Shown here: positions 1 through 6,789 of the stretch, piece by piece
How positions within the stretch are numbered: the stretch's first letter is position 1
Layout of the letters: every line of letters starts with the position of its first letter
Source: Ktedonobacteraceae bacterium
Lineage (GTDB): Bacteria; Chloroflexota; Ktedonobacteria; Ktedonobacterales; Ktedonobacteraceae
Reading direction: 5' to 3'
NCBI GenBank assembly: GCA_014896635.1
Contig: JADBKA010000148.1
Span: 1 to 11,498, forward strand
DNA length: 11,498 nucleotides
Position numbers and translations under genes: made by a program
Notes under the pieces: generated by a model
The model's input: the letters and a program-made list of their open reading frames with translations, nothing else
Database searches by the model: none
Told to the model about the DNA's origin: nothing

Positions 1-1558
1 CAGCAGGCAGGCGCTATTACATCACCACTGCTATTGACTATCCCAATGGTAAACCGCATATCGGGCATGCGCTGGAAAAAGTCGCCGCCGATGTCATTGC
101 CCGCTATCACCGATTGCTTGGAGATGAGACATACTTCAGTGGTGGTGTCGATGAGAACAGCCAGCACGTTTTGCGCGCAGCAGAGGCAAACGATGTTGAT
201 CCACATAGCTGGATTGATACGATCAACAGAGCCTTCCTCCTGGCCTGGAAGAAACTCGACATCTCCTACGACTACTGGATTCGCACAACTTCGGAACGGC
301 ACATCAGAGCCTCACAGGAGATGTTCCGCCGCGCACAGCAGAACGGTGATATCTACATATCCACCTATTCCGGCTGGTATTGCCCGAACTGCAACAATTT
401 CTATACCTCGGAAGAGCTTATCGCAGGCCGCTGCCCGAATCACCCGACATTGCAGCCCGAATGGCTGGAAGAAGAGAATTACTTCTTCGCTCTCACGAAA
501 TACAGTGATCGTTTGCTTGAGCATATCGAGACGCATCCCGACTTTATTGTACCGCCCTCACGGCGGGCCGAAGTGCTCGGACTGATCAAGCAGGGATTGC
601 GCGATTTCTCGGTCTCGCGCCAGGTGCGGCCCGGCACGATTCCCTGGGGAGTGCCGGTTCCCGGCGACCCGCAGCAGGTCATCTATGTCTGGTTCGATGC
701 CCTGACCAACTATCTGACCGCTGCCGGCTTTCCTGATGACGAGCAGCAATTCGCCCGTTACTGGCCTGCCAACGCACATGTTATCGGAAAAGACATCACG
801 CGCTTCCACTGCCTCTACTGGCCTGCAATGCTGCTCTCCGCCGGATTGCCTCTGCCAGAGCAGGTGGCCGTACATGGCTTTATCAGCCTGGAAGGCCAGC
901 GCTTTTCCAAACGCTTGGCAATACGGACCCTGTCGAACTGGTCAACGCAGTGGGCGTGGACGCTGTACGCTTCTACTTGACGCGCAACCTCTCGTTTGCC
1001 TCGGACAGCGATTTCTCGCGTGCCGGCCTGCTCCGCCACTATAACGACGAGCTGGGCAACGATCTCGGCAACTTGCTGAACCGCGTCGTTTCGATGATCC
1101 AGCGTTACCGCAACGGCAACATCCCGGCCCCCACAGTGCTCACTGAGCCGGAAGAGACGCTCAAACAGCTTACCACAGAGACCCGCCAGCGTGCAGGCAT
1201 CGCATTAGATGCGTGGGAGATTGGCAGTGCACTGAATATCACCTGGAATCTGGTACGGCATGTCAACCAGTACATTGAACAGAGCGCCCCCTGGAAACTC
1301 GCACGCCAACCTGAGCAGGCGGCGCGCCTGGATACGGTGCTCTATTCGGCAGCCGAAGCGACACGCTTGCTGGCAATTCTGCTTTCGCCTTATATTCCTT
1401 CGGCCTGTAACCGCATCCTGGCGCAACTGGGTCTTGGTCCGGTTGAGCACGGAGCCTGGAAGCACGAGGCAGTGTGGGGAGAGCGCCACATGTCGCGCAT
1501 TGCGCCAGGCGAGGTGCTGTTTCCCCGCCTGGATGCCGGCGCGCTGGTGGGCGTGTAG
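1..1558 (+). CDS. metG: Methionyl-tRNA synthetase, 5' partial, with a one-base frameshift in the KMSKS loop
   Basis: Class I aminoacyl-tRNA synthetase that charges tRNA-Met with methionine in the cytoplasm. The N-terminus lies off the left edge; reading starts with the codon at position 3 (numbered residue 1). The sequence shows YYITTAIDYPNGKPHIGH with the HIGH motif at residues 19-22. It also shows a zinc knuckle Cys127, Cys130, Cys144, His147 (C-x2-C...C-x2-H, as in the Thermus enzyme) and the class signature VIGKDITRFHC. The ATP-loop motif begins as RFSK (residues 300-303), and then the frame breaks: continuation into LGN-T-DPVELVNAVGVDAVRFY needs one extra base. The anticodon-binding helical domain follows in the second frame up to TAG at 1556-1558. 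The total is about 519 residues, so there is no C-terminal EMAP/OB tRNA-binding domain; shorter MetRS forms of this kind are known. The break is either an assembly or sequencing error or a recent inactivating mutation. Confidence 0.93.
909..916 (+). other. Frameshift site in metG (one base missing)
   Basis: The upstream frame reads AAA (Lys of the KMSKS-like loop) at 909-911. The downstream frame resumes with CTT GGC AAT (Leu-Gly-Asn) at 914. Only two bases, CG, lie where the Ser codon of FSK-S-LGN should be. Restoring a T (AAA TCG CTT) would recover a normal KMSKS loop. The bases before it (TTTTCCAAA) do not form an X-XXY-YYZ slippery site in the incoming frame, so programmed frameshifting is unlikely. 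Confidence 0.75.
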
Positions 1559-1579
1559 GAGTAGAGAAGTTCTATCAAA

Positions 1580-1595
1580 TCCTTTCCCCAAAGGA
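1580..1595. repeat. Short perfect hairpin behind metG
   Basis: TCCTTT-CCCC-AAAGGA is a 6 bp stem with a 4 nt loop, 21 bp after the metG stop. It may belong to the metG 3' end. There is no clean T tract directly after it, so its role as a terminator is uncertain. Confidence 0.35.
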
Positions 1596-1620
1596 GAAAA
1601 ATTAGGGAAAAAGAGACTTT
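1590..1620 (+). repeat. Purine-rich dispersed repeat, copy A
   Basis: The segment starts with AAAGGAGAAAAA, then TTA, then GGGAAAAAG, and ends in CTTT. A second copy with the same opening 12 bases followed by GGGGAAAAAG lies at 2463-2490. In both places a GGGGGACA stretch follows further on (1656 and 2493). Both copies lie in intergenic DNA, which suggests a dispersed intergenic repeat family. Confidence 0.5.
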
Positions 1621-1625
1621 GGAGA

Positions 1626-1661
1626 TCCCCCTTTTTCTGTTAAGTTGACGCCAAAGGGGGA
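1626..1661. terminator. Candidate terminator between convergent metG and yedK
   Basis: TCCCCCTTT (1626-1634) and AAAGGGGGA (1653-1661) are a perfect 9 bp inverted repeat with an 18 nt loop. They lie in the 137 bp between two genes that point at each other. On the - strand a CTTTTT run follows about 10 nt after the stem; on the + strand no T run follows directly. It could stop transcription from yedK, or it could be part of the local repeat. Confidence 0.45.
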
Positions 1662-1695
1662 CACTCCAGGTCTCCTGAACCTCCTCTTTTCCCGA

Positions 1696-2352
1696 TCAAG
1701 CAAGCACTTCGGGAGTGTCGTATTTCGGATTGTTGACGAGCCGCGAGACAGGTCGTGCCGCCATCTCGCCGGGGTAGGCCGCAAGCAATGGCAGCAACGT
1801 ATGCGGATCGTGTAGCTCAGGATCAAGCCAGATTTCGCGCGCTTCGGGCGTGAGAATGGCTGGCATGCGATTGTGAATCGATGCAACCAGCTCGTTTGGC
1901 TCCGTTGTGATAATCGTGCAAGTACGCAGGATCTGGCCGTCGGCGTTTTTCCAGACATCCCACAGGCCGGCAAAGGCGAACGGCGTGTGATCCTTCATGG
2001 TGATGTACATAGGTGTTTTGCTTTTCGCCCCCGGCCCGGCCTTCCACTCATAGAAGCCATCGGCGACGATGAGACAGCGCCGCATCTGGAGCAGGCGCTT
2101 GAAGCTTGGCTTCTCGGCCAGTGTCTCGGCGCGCGCGTTGATCATACGCGAACCGACTTCCTCATCCTTCGCCCATGACGGGATCAGACCCCAGCGCAGC
2201 AGTTCCAGGTGTGCCTCGCCATTACGCATGACCGTCACCACATCCTGGGTTGGCGCGATATTGTAGCGTGGCATCGCCTGGAGCGTCGGTGCCACATGGA
2301 ACGTCTCGGCGATTGTTTTAATATCGGTGATCAGGGTGTAACGCCCGCACAT
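1696..2352 (-). CDS. yedK: SRAP/HMCES-family abasic-site crosslinking protein
   Basis: This family covalently captures abasic sites in single-stranded DNA through a thiazolidine formed by the N-terminal Cys. It thereby shields AP sites from cleavage and error-prone bypass. At 218 residues the protein has normal length. It begins MCGRY, where Cys2 is exposed once Met1 is removed. It also shows PRYNIAPTQ, RWGLIPSWA, INARAET (the Asn and Arg that bind DNA), CLIVADGFYEWK (the active-site Glu of FYEW), PFAFAGLWDVW and IHNRMPAIL (the active-site His). The start is set by AAGGAGA (2358-2364), 5 nt from the ATG. It lies downstream of dnaE on the same strand, 261 bp away. No convincing promoter of its own was found, so it may depend on the dnaE promoter. 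The family name (SOS-response-associated peptidase) reflects its frequent association with SOS genes, which fits the LexA-like box before dnaE. Confidence 0.95.
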   Translation of the reverse strand: MCGRYTLITDIKTIAETFHVAPTLQAMPRYNIAPTQDVVTVMRNGEAHLELLRWGLIPSWAKDEEVGSRMINARAETLAEKPSFKRLLQMRRCLIVADGFYEWKAGPGAKSKTPMYITMKDHTPFAFAGLWDVWKNADGQILRTCTIITTEPNELVASIHNRMPAILTPEAREIWLDPELHDPHTLLPLLAAYPGEMAARPVSRLVNNPKYDTPEVLA

Positions 2353-2462
2353 GCTGGTCTCCTTCTTTAGAAGAGATAATCTTCTCGCTTTGATATTCTA
2401 CTCTCCTGATTCTCTTCTTTTTTAATACGTTCCAGGTGGGCATAGTTGGGAGGACACCGACG

Positions 2463-2490
2463 AAAGGAGAAAAAGGGGAAAAAGGGTTTT
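2463..2490 (+). repeat. Purine-rich dispersed repeat, copy B
   Basis: It opens with AAAGGAGAAAAA and continues GGGGAAAAAGGG, matching copy A behind metG apart from a 3-base TTA insertion there. GGGGGACATCC follows, parallel to GGGGGACACTCC after copy A. Confidence 0.5.
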
Positions 2491-2544
2491 TCGGGGGACA
2501 TCCGTTCCTCTCCGGGGAATCCTGTCCTACAAAGTGGGACCGCA

Positions 2545-2597
2545 CCCCGCGACGCGGGGACCCGCTGTTCCCCCACCAGGGGGGCTTTGCCCCCTGG
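2545..2597. repeat. GC-rich double hairpin behind dnaE
   Basis: There are two adjacent stems. The first is CCCCGC-GAC-GCGGGG (2545-2559). The second is CCAGGGGG (2576-2583) with CCCCCTGG (2590-2597) around a GCTTTG loop. They begin 17 bp after the dnaE stop in the direction of transcription. No T tract follows on the - strand, so they look more like a REP-type intergenic palindrome than a classical terminator. They may attenuate read-through into yedK or protect the dnaE mRNA 3' end. Confidence 0.5.
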
Positions 2598-2613
2598 ACC
2601 TCTCTCATCCCTG

Positions 2614-5600
2614 TCAGGCAGGGAGCAGATCAAATGCCTGCACTTCTACCATGCCGGTGCCAAGAATCGCTTCGAGACGAGCATGCAGTTCAGGCGTATA
2701 GTGCATCGTATTATCGCCCGGCTCCAGGCGCACTGACCACTCGTCGTGATCAATCAGCACCTCGAAATGATCACGTCCCGGACGCTCCTGCAAGCAGCGG
2801 TAGACATCCTGGATCTTCATGATATCGTTGGAGATTGAAAGCTCGTCGCTGCCACTGAGTGGAACTCTGAGCCAGACCAGGTAGCGTTTACGGTTCATCT
2901 CTTCCTCGACATTCACATTGTGCAGTGGCTCAAGACTATCACAGAGGATACCCGGTTCGTCGCGGCGCACCTGTACCTCGCCCTTGACGATCACCACCGT
3001 ATCCTCAACCAGCAGATCTTTATACTGTTCGTAAGAGCGCGGAAAGAGCGTTACACTGATCGTGCCGAGTATATCTTCTATTTGCAGCACACACATGGTA
3101 TCGCCCTTTTTGGTGGTGATGCGTCGAGCTTCTTTGATTGTTCCGCCGACCGTGACTTTCTTGCCGTCTAATTCCTCAGTAATCTCAACGGTCGTGTGCG
3201 TCACACGCTCTTTGAGCAGGTCGCTGATATATGCCAGAGGATGGCGTGTGATGTAGACGCCGATCAGTTCTTTCTCCCATTCCAGTAGTTGTTTGCGCGA
3301 AATCTCCGGCACATTCCAGTTGTAGGAAAATTGCAATGCGCTGATCGTTTCGCCGAAGAGACTGAGCATGCCTGCTTCTTTTGCCTGGCGTTCGCTCTTA
3401 CCGAACTGCATCGCGCGTTCTACCGCCTCAAGTAACACATGTCGTTTATTATCGGCCAGCGAATCCATCGCACCCGCTTTGATCAGCGTTTCAATCGCCC
3501 CCTTGCCGACAGTTCTGGGATCGACGCGCGTACAGAAATCTGCCAGATCCCTGAAAGGTCCACCCTCTTCACGGGCGCGCACAATCTCATTGATCGGGCC
3601 TTCGCCGATGCCTTTAATTGCCAGCAGGCCAAAGCGTACACCGCCCTTCTCGACGGTGAAACCGCGATCACTCTTGTTGATATCGGGACCATAGACCTCG
3701 ACACCCATACGCTTGCACTCGGCGATGGCATTGGCGATCTTTTTCGCGTCTGAAGCCTCGGTCGTCATCGTCGCAGCCATGAACTCGGCGGTATAGTTGG
3801 CTTTAAGGTAGGCAGTATAGAAGGCCACAACGGCGTAACTGGCGGCATGAGCTTTATTGAAACCATAGCCGCCGAATGGTTCGATCAGCGTAAAGAGCTG
3901 TTCGGCCACCTCTCGCTTCATACCATTTTTGACACAGCCCTCGATAAAATCGTTGCGATAGCCCTCAACTTCATCCATCTTCTTCTTGCTGAGCGCCTTG
4001 CGAAATTTGTTGACTTTCCCCCAGGAGAAGCCTGCCAGATTGACGGCGATCAGCAGCACCTGGTCCTGATAGACGATTACGCCATAAGACTCGGCCAGCC
4101 ATTCAGCGAGACGCGGGTCCAGGTAAGTTACCTTCTTGCGCCCGTGCTTGGCATCAATGAAATCGGGGATACTATCCATTGGACCGGGGCGATAGAGCGC
4201 CACCATTGCAGTCACGTCCTCGATGCAGGTGGGCTTGAGCTGCTTGATATATTCGCGCATCTTGGCGCTTTCTAGCTGGAAGATGCCAGTGGTTTCGCCG
4301 CTGGCGAGCAGATCAAAGGCTTTCTGGCGCCTGGCGTTCTGCTCATCGAGACTGGGGATGGGATCGAGTGGAATTTTCTCCAGCACGACCTCTTCGCCGC
4401 GTGCAGCCTTGATAAATTTGACGGTGTTATCCAGGATGGTCAGGTTAGAGAGACCCAGAAAGTCGAATTTAATCAGGCCCAGTTCTTCGAGATGTTGCTG
4501 CTCGAACTGGGTCACGCGGCCTTTCGATGGATCTCTGGGATCGCGCAGTTGCAGTGGGACGAAGTGGTCCAGCGGCTCATTGCCGATCAGCACGCCTGCC
4601 GCATGCACGCCGGTAGTGCGCACCGAGCCTTCCAGTTTGAGCGCCTGGTCGATGATTTCTCTGGCCTGCTGGCTTTCCTTGTAGAGCTGTGCCAATTCGT
4701 GAACTTCGTCCAGCGAGCCTTGCAGCGTCACTTTGGGACCAGTGGGAATGAGACGAGTGATACGGTCGCCCAGTTCCTGGCGGCCCATGACGCGCGCCAC
4801 ATCTTTCACCGATGCTTTGGCGGCCATCGTATTGAACGTCACCATCTGTGCCACGCATTCGGGATGATATTTCTGTGTCACATACTCGATGACCTCTTCA
4901 CGGCGATCATCGGGGAAGTCCATATCAATATCAGGCATATCCGCGCGCTCAGGATTAAGGAAGCGCTCAAAAAGCAGTTGATAGCGCAGGGGGTCAACAT
5001 TGGTGATACCCAGGACGTAGGCGAGCAGGCTACCGGCGGCAGAGCCGCGTGCGGAACAGCGAATGCCATGCGAGCGCGCATAGTTGACGAAATCCCATTC
5101 GATCAAAAAGTAGTTGACGAAGCCTTTCTGCCGAATCAGATCAAATTCATAGTCTAGCTGGCGTTTCACACGCTCGGTAATCTCGCCGAAGCGTTCTTTG
5201 ACACCTTCAAGACAGAGGTGGTACAGATAGTCAGCAGGTGAGGCAAAACCTGCCGGGATCTGGTAAGCGGGCAGGCCGGCAACGCGCGCCAGGGGATTGA
5301 CCTCGCACTGCTCGGCGATGCGCACGCTGTTCATGATCGCCTCAGGCAGATCAGGGAAGAGACGCGCCATCTCTTCGGGACTCTTAAGATAATACTCGCT
5401 GCTATCAAAGCGCATGCGCTTCGGCGTATCAAGTTGCTTGCCTGTCTGCACACAGAGCAGCACATCGTGCGAGGCCGCATCCTGTGCCTCGACGTAGTGC
5501 AGATCATTGGTGGCGACCATCTCGATGCCCAGATCTTTGTGCATGCGGTAGAGGAGCTGGTTCAACTGGCCCTGTGGCGAGGGCTGGCCGTCCTCAAAAA

Positions 5601-6141
5601 CGCCATGATGCTCCTGAATCTCAAGATAAAAGTTTTCAGGCCCGAAGACATCCTGATACCAGCGGGCCATGCGATATGCCTCTTGCTCCTGCTCTTTAAG
5701 CAGCATCTTGGGAATCTCGCCTGAGAGACAGGAAGAAGTTACGATCAGCCCCTCGTGATACTGTTCAAGCACTTTTTTGTCGATGCGGGGCCGCAGGTGC
5801 CAGCCTTCTGTACTGGCAATGGTGGTCAGTTTGAGCAGGTTATAGTAGCCGGTATTGTTTTTCGCCAGCAGCAGCAGGTGATGGTAGTCATCGTTATAGC
5901 GCCTGGAGTGGTCTTTCATATCCTCAGTCAGATACGCTTCGATGCCGATGATGGGGTTAATCTCTGCTGCCTTGCAGGCTTTGTAGAACTCAATCGCGCC
6001 GTACATGGCACCGTGATCAGTGATCGCCAGGTGGCGCATACCAAGATCTCTAGTCTGTTTGACGAGTTTTTTTATGCGGCTGAATCCATCAAGTAAAGAG
6101 TATTCGGTATGGACATGCAAATGAGCAAAGTCGGCTCCCAT
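2614..6141 (-). CDS. dnaE: DNA polymerase III subunit alpha (replicative)
   Basis: Catalytic subunit of the replicative polymerase. At 1175 residues it has the usual DnaE1 length. The N-terminal PHP domain (about 5-215) keeps its metal-ligand motifs HLHVH (7-11), TDHG (41-44), an SSC Cys near 138 and NDLHY (212-216), so it may still have nuclease or proofreading activity. The palm holds PDIDMDF with catalytic Asp404 and Asp406, and FDFLGL with Asp560. A beta-clamp-binding-like stretch GMLSLFG occurs at 924-930. An OB-fold follows (about 993-1070, from KKVTVGGTI), then a C-terminal domain. The clamp motif, OB-fold and C-terminal tail argue against the shorter error-prone DnaE2/ImuC type. The start is supported by GGAGAA (6147-6152), 5 nt before the ATG, and by a strong promoter just upstream. 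yedK follows on the same strand. A LexA-type box lies within the promoter. Confidence 0.97.
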   Translation of the reverse strand: MGADFAHLHVHTEYSLLDGFSRIKKLVKQTRDLGMRHLAITDHGAMYGAIEFYKACKAAEINPIIGIEAYLTEDMKDHSRRYNDDYHHLLLLAKNNTGYYNLLKLTTIASTEGWHLRPRIDKKVLEQYHEGLIVTSSCLSGEIPKMLLKEQEQEAYRMARWYQDVFGPENFYLEIQEHHGVFEDGQPSPQGQLNQLLYRMHKDLGIEMVATNDLHYVEAQDAASHDVLLCVQTGKQLDTPKRMRFDSSEYYLKSPEEMARLFPDLPEAIMNSVRIAEQCEVNPLARVAGLPAYQIPAGFASPADYLYHLCLEGVKERFGEITERVKRQLDYEFDLIRQKGFVNYFLIEWDFVNYARSHGIRCSARGSAAGSLLAYVLGITNVDPLRYQLLFERFLNPERADMPDIDMDFPDDRREEVIEYVTQKYHPECVAQMVTFNTMAAKASVKDVARVMGRQELGDRITRLIPTGPKVTLQGSLDEVHELAQLYKESQQAREIIDQALKLEGSVRTTGVHAAGVLIGNEPLDHFVPLQLRDPRDPSKGRVTQFEQQHLEELGLIKFDFLGLSNLTILDNTVKFIKAARGEEVVLEKIPLDPIPSLDEQNARRQKAFDLLASGETTGIFQLESAKMREYIKQLKPTCIEDVTAMVALYRPGPMDSIPDFIDAKHGRKKVTYLDPRLAEWLAESYGVIVYQDQVLLIAVNLAGFSWGKVNKFRKALSKKKMDEVEGYRNDFIEGCVKNGMKREVAEQLFTLIEPFGGYGFNKAHAASYAVVAFYTAYLKANYTAEFMAATMTTEASDAKKIANAIAECKRMGVEVYGPDINKSDRGFTVEKGGVRFGLLAIKGIGEGPINEIVRAREEGGPFRDLADFCTRVDPRTVGKGAIETLIKAGAMDSLADNKRHVLLEAVERAMQFGKSERQAKEAGMLSLFGETISALQFSYNWNVPEISRKQLLEWEKELIGVYITRHPLAYISDLLKERVTHTTVEITEELDGKKVTVGGTIKEARRITTKKGDTMCVLQIEDILGTISVTLFPRSYEQYKDLLVEDTVVIVKGEVQVRRDEPGILCDSLEPLHNVNVEEEMNRKRYLVWLRVPLSGSDELSISNDIMKIQDVYRCLQERPGRDHFEVLIDHDEWSVRLEPGDNTMHYTPELHARLEAILGTGMVEVQAFDLLPA

Positions 6142-6176
6142 AAAAATTCTCCAAAAATAATAAAGGATATGTTCCT

Positions 6177-6206
6177 AGCATACGAACTGTCGTTCTATAT
6201 TGTCAA
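6177..6206 (-). promoter_or_regulatory. dnaE promoter, sigma-70 type
   Basis: On the - strand TTGACA (complement of 6201-6206) is followed by an 18 nt spacer and TATGCT (complement of 6177-6182). The predicted start is near 6170, giving a leader of about 30 nt before the dnaE ATG. The -35 is perfect and the -10 matches 4 of 6. Confidence 0.75.
6184..6195. promoter_or_regulatory. LexA-type (Cheo) operator candidate in the dnaE promoter spacer
   Basis: GAACTGTCGTTC matches GAAC-N4-GTTC, the LexA/DinR box of Gram-positive bacteria. It lies entirely between the -10 and -35 of the dnaE promoter, where a bound repressor would block polymerase. By chance this 8-base pattern is expected about 0.2 times in a window this size. 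Whether LexA of this organism uses this box is not shown here. Confidence 0.5.
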
Positions 6207-6216
6207 TCACACAATA

Positions 6217-6226
6217 GTACCGGTAC
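6217..6226. promoter_or_regulatory. 10 bp palindrome upstream of the dnaE -35
   Basis: GTACCGGTAC is perfectly self-complementary. It begins 11 bp upstream of the dnaE -35, where an activator or a second operator could sit. No matching regulator is known to me. Confidence 0.25.
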
Positions 6227-6291
6227 GATCTCTTTTCCTTTCCTGAAAGAACGAACAGGGGAGCCTCTTTTGGGGATATTCGGGCAGCGTT

Positions 6292-6348
6292 CCTGCTCAG
6301 GGGAAGCGTAGCAGCACACTCTGGTGTCTCTGCCTCCCTCTGAGCAGG
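6292..6348. repeat. Long imperfect hairpin between the peptide gene and dnaE
   Basis: CCTGCTCAGGGG (6292-6303) pairs with CCTCTGAGCAGG (6337-6348) at 11 of 12 positions, the exception being a G-T pair. The loop contains a nested stem, GCAG-x-ACAC with GTGT-xx-CTGC. On the - strand it lies about 30 bp after the peptide-gene stop and could close that transcript, but no T run follows. It could also be an intergenic palindromic repeat. Confidence 0.45.
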
Positions 6349-6361
6349 TAAGCGGGGAAGT

Positions 6362-6393
6362 CAATTGCCGCTATCAGCTAATAGGAGCAATTG
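6362..6393 (-). terminator. Weak stem around the peptide-gene stop codon
   Basis: CAATTGC (6362-6368) and GCAATTG (6387-6393) are a 7 bp inverted repeat with the TAG stop (6378-6380) inside the 18 nt loop. It may contribute to 3'-end structure together with the larger hairpin downstream. There is no T tract, so termination is only a possibility. Confidence 0.25.
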
Positions 6394-6668
6394 CACTTGT
6401 AGATACTGATGTGGTCATCGCTGCTCGCCTGGCTGTTTGAGGCGATAGGCAGGATATTGTTGAGCACATTGGCGCGATTGAGAACGTTGATATGGTTGAG
6501 ACTGTTGTCCAGAATGCTGATGTTGATGCCGCCCGCGCCATGAACGTTCTCCAAGTCGGCATCTGTCAACTCGATAGCTTCAAGAGAATCTTCAGGCGCC
6601 GGGATCTGCTCCTCGGCAGCCTGGTGCTGATGGCAAGTCGCCTTTTTCCACAAGTGTTCTTCGTGCAT
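6378..6668 (-). CDS. Putative RiPP precursor peptide with double-glycine leader and Asn-triplet core
   Basis: A 96-residue peptide. The first 47 residues are hydrophilic and acidic and end ELTDADLENVHGAGG. This fits the class II lanthipeptide/mersacidin-type leader pattern E-L-[ST]-x-x-[ED]-L-E-x-V-x-G-G, which is cleaved after the glycine pair by an ABC-transporter peptidase. The presumed core (48-96) holds six consecutive triplets of Asn, any residue, then hydrophobic residue or Ala, with Asn at 55, 58, 61, 64, 67 and 70. It ends with a Ser-rich segment and KCNCSY (Cys92, Cys94). Several Ser and two Cys would allow thioether rings, but there is no Thr in the core. The start is backed by AAAGGA (6676-6681), 7 nt before the ATG. 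No modifying enzyme, protease or transporter lies in the window, so the product class is inferred from the leader alone. It could instead be an unmodified secreted peptide. Confidence 0.6.
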   Translation of the reverse strand: MHEEHLWKKATCHQHQAAEEQIPAPEDSLEAIELTDADLENVHGAGGINISILDNSLNHINVLNRANVLNNILPIASNSQASSDDHISIYKCNCSY

Positions 6669-6740
6669 TTTCCTATCCTTTCTTCACAAAACAAAAATTT
6701 GTGTATCTATATGATCCCAACAGGCAGAGTTGAATGTCAC

Positions 6741-6752
6741 GATGCATGCATC
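6741..6752. promoter_or_regulatory. 12 bp perfect palindrome, candidate operator
   Basis: GATGCATGCATC equals its own reverse complement. It would fall in the 5' leader of the peptide gene if transcription starts from the -10 at 6790-6795. It is a plausible dimeric-regulator site, although an alternating ATGC motif can also arise by chance. Confidence 0.3.
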
Positions 6753-6789
6753 ACCCACATATCCGCCTCTCATCGGACCATCTATCTTT

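Larger units (their letters stand above)
2353..2613. other. dnaE-yedK intergenic region, repeat-rich
   Basis: These 261 bp contain the yedK ribosome-binding site, a small inverted repeat next to it (AGAAGA 2369-2374 and TCTTCT 2380-2385), a purine-rich repeat copy and a cluster of GC-rich hairpins near the dnaE stop. Open frames on both strands here are low-complexity readings of the repeats and resemble no known protein. Confidence 0.6.

Noticed and set aside
34..585. 183-codon frame overlapping metG
   Set aside because: Out of frame with clear MetRS coding sequence; a shadow.
909..916. Programmed -1 frameshifting in metG
   Set aside because: No slippery heptamer in the incoming frame and no obvious stimulatory stem. 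A lost base in a Ser codon explains it more simply.
2436..2822. Open frames of about 65-128 codons in the repeat region before yedK and at the dnaE end
   Set aside because: Low-complexity readings of the purine-rich repeat and hairpins, partly antisense to dnaE, without ribosome-binding sites or family resemblance.
2614..6141. Error-prone DnaE2/ImuC identity for the polymerase, suggested by the LexA-like box and SRAP neighbour
   Set aside because: Length of 1175 residues, the clamp-binding stretch GMLSLFG, the OB-fold and the C-terminal domain fit the replicative DnaE1 type. No imuA or imuB is in view.
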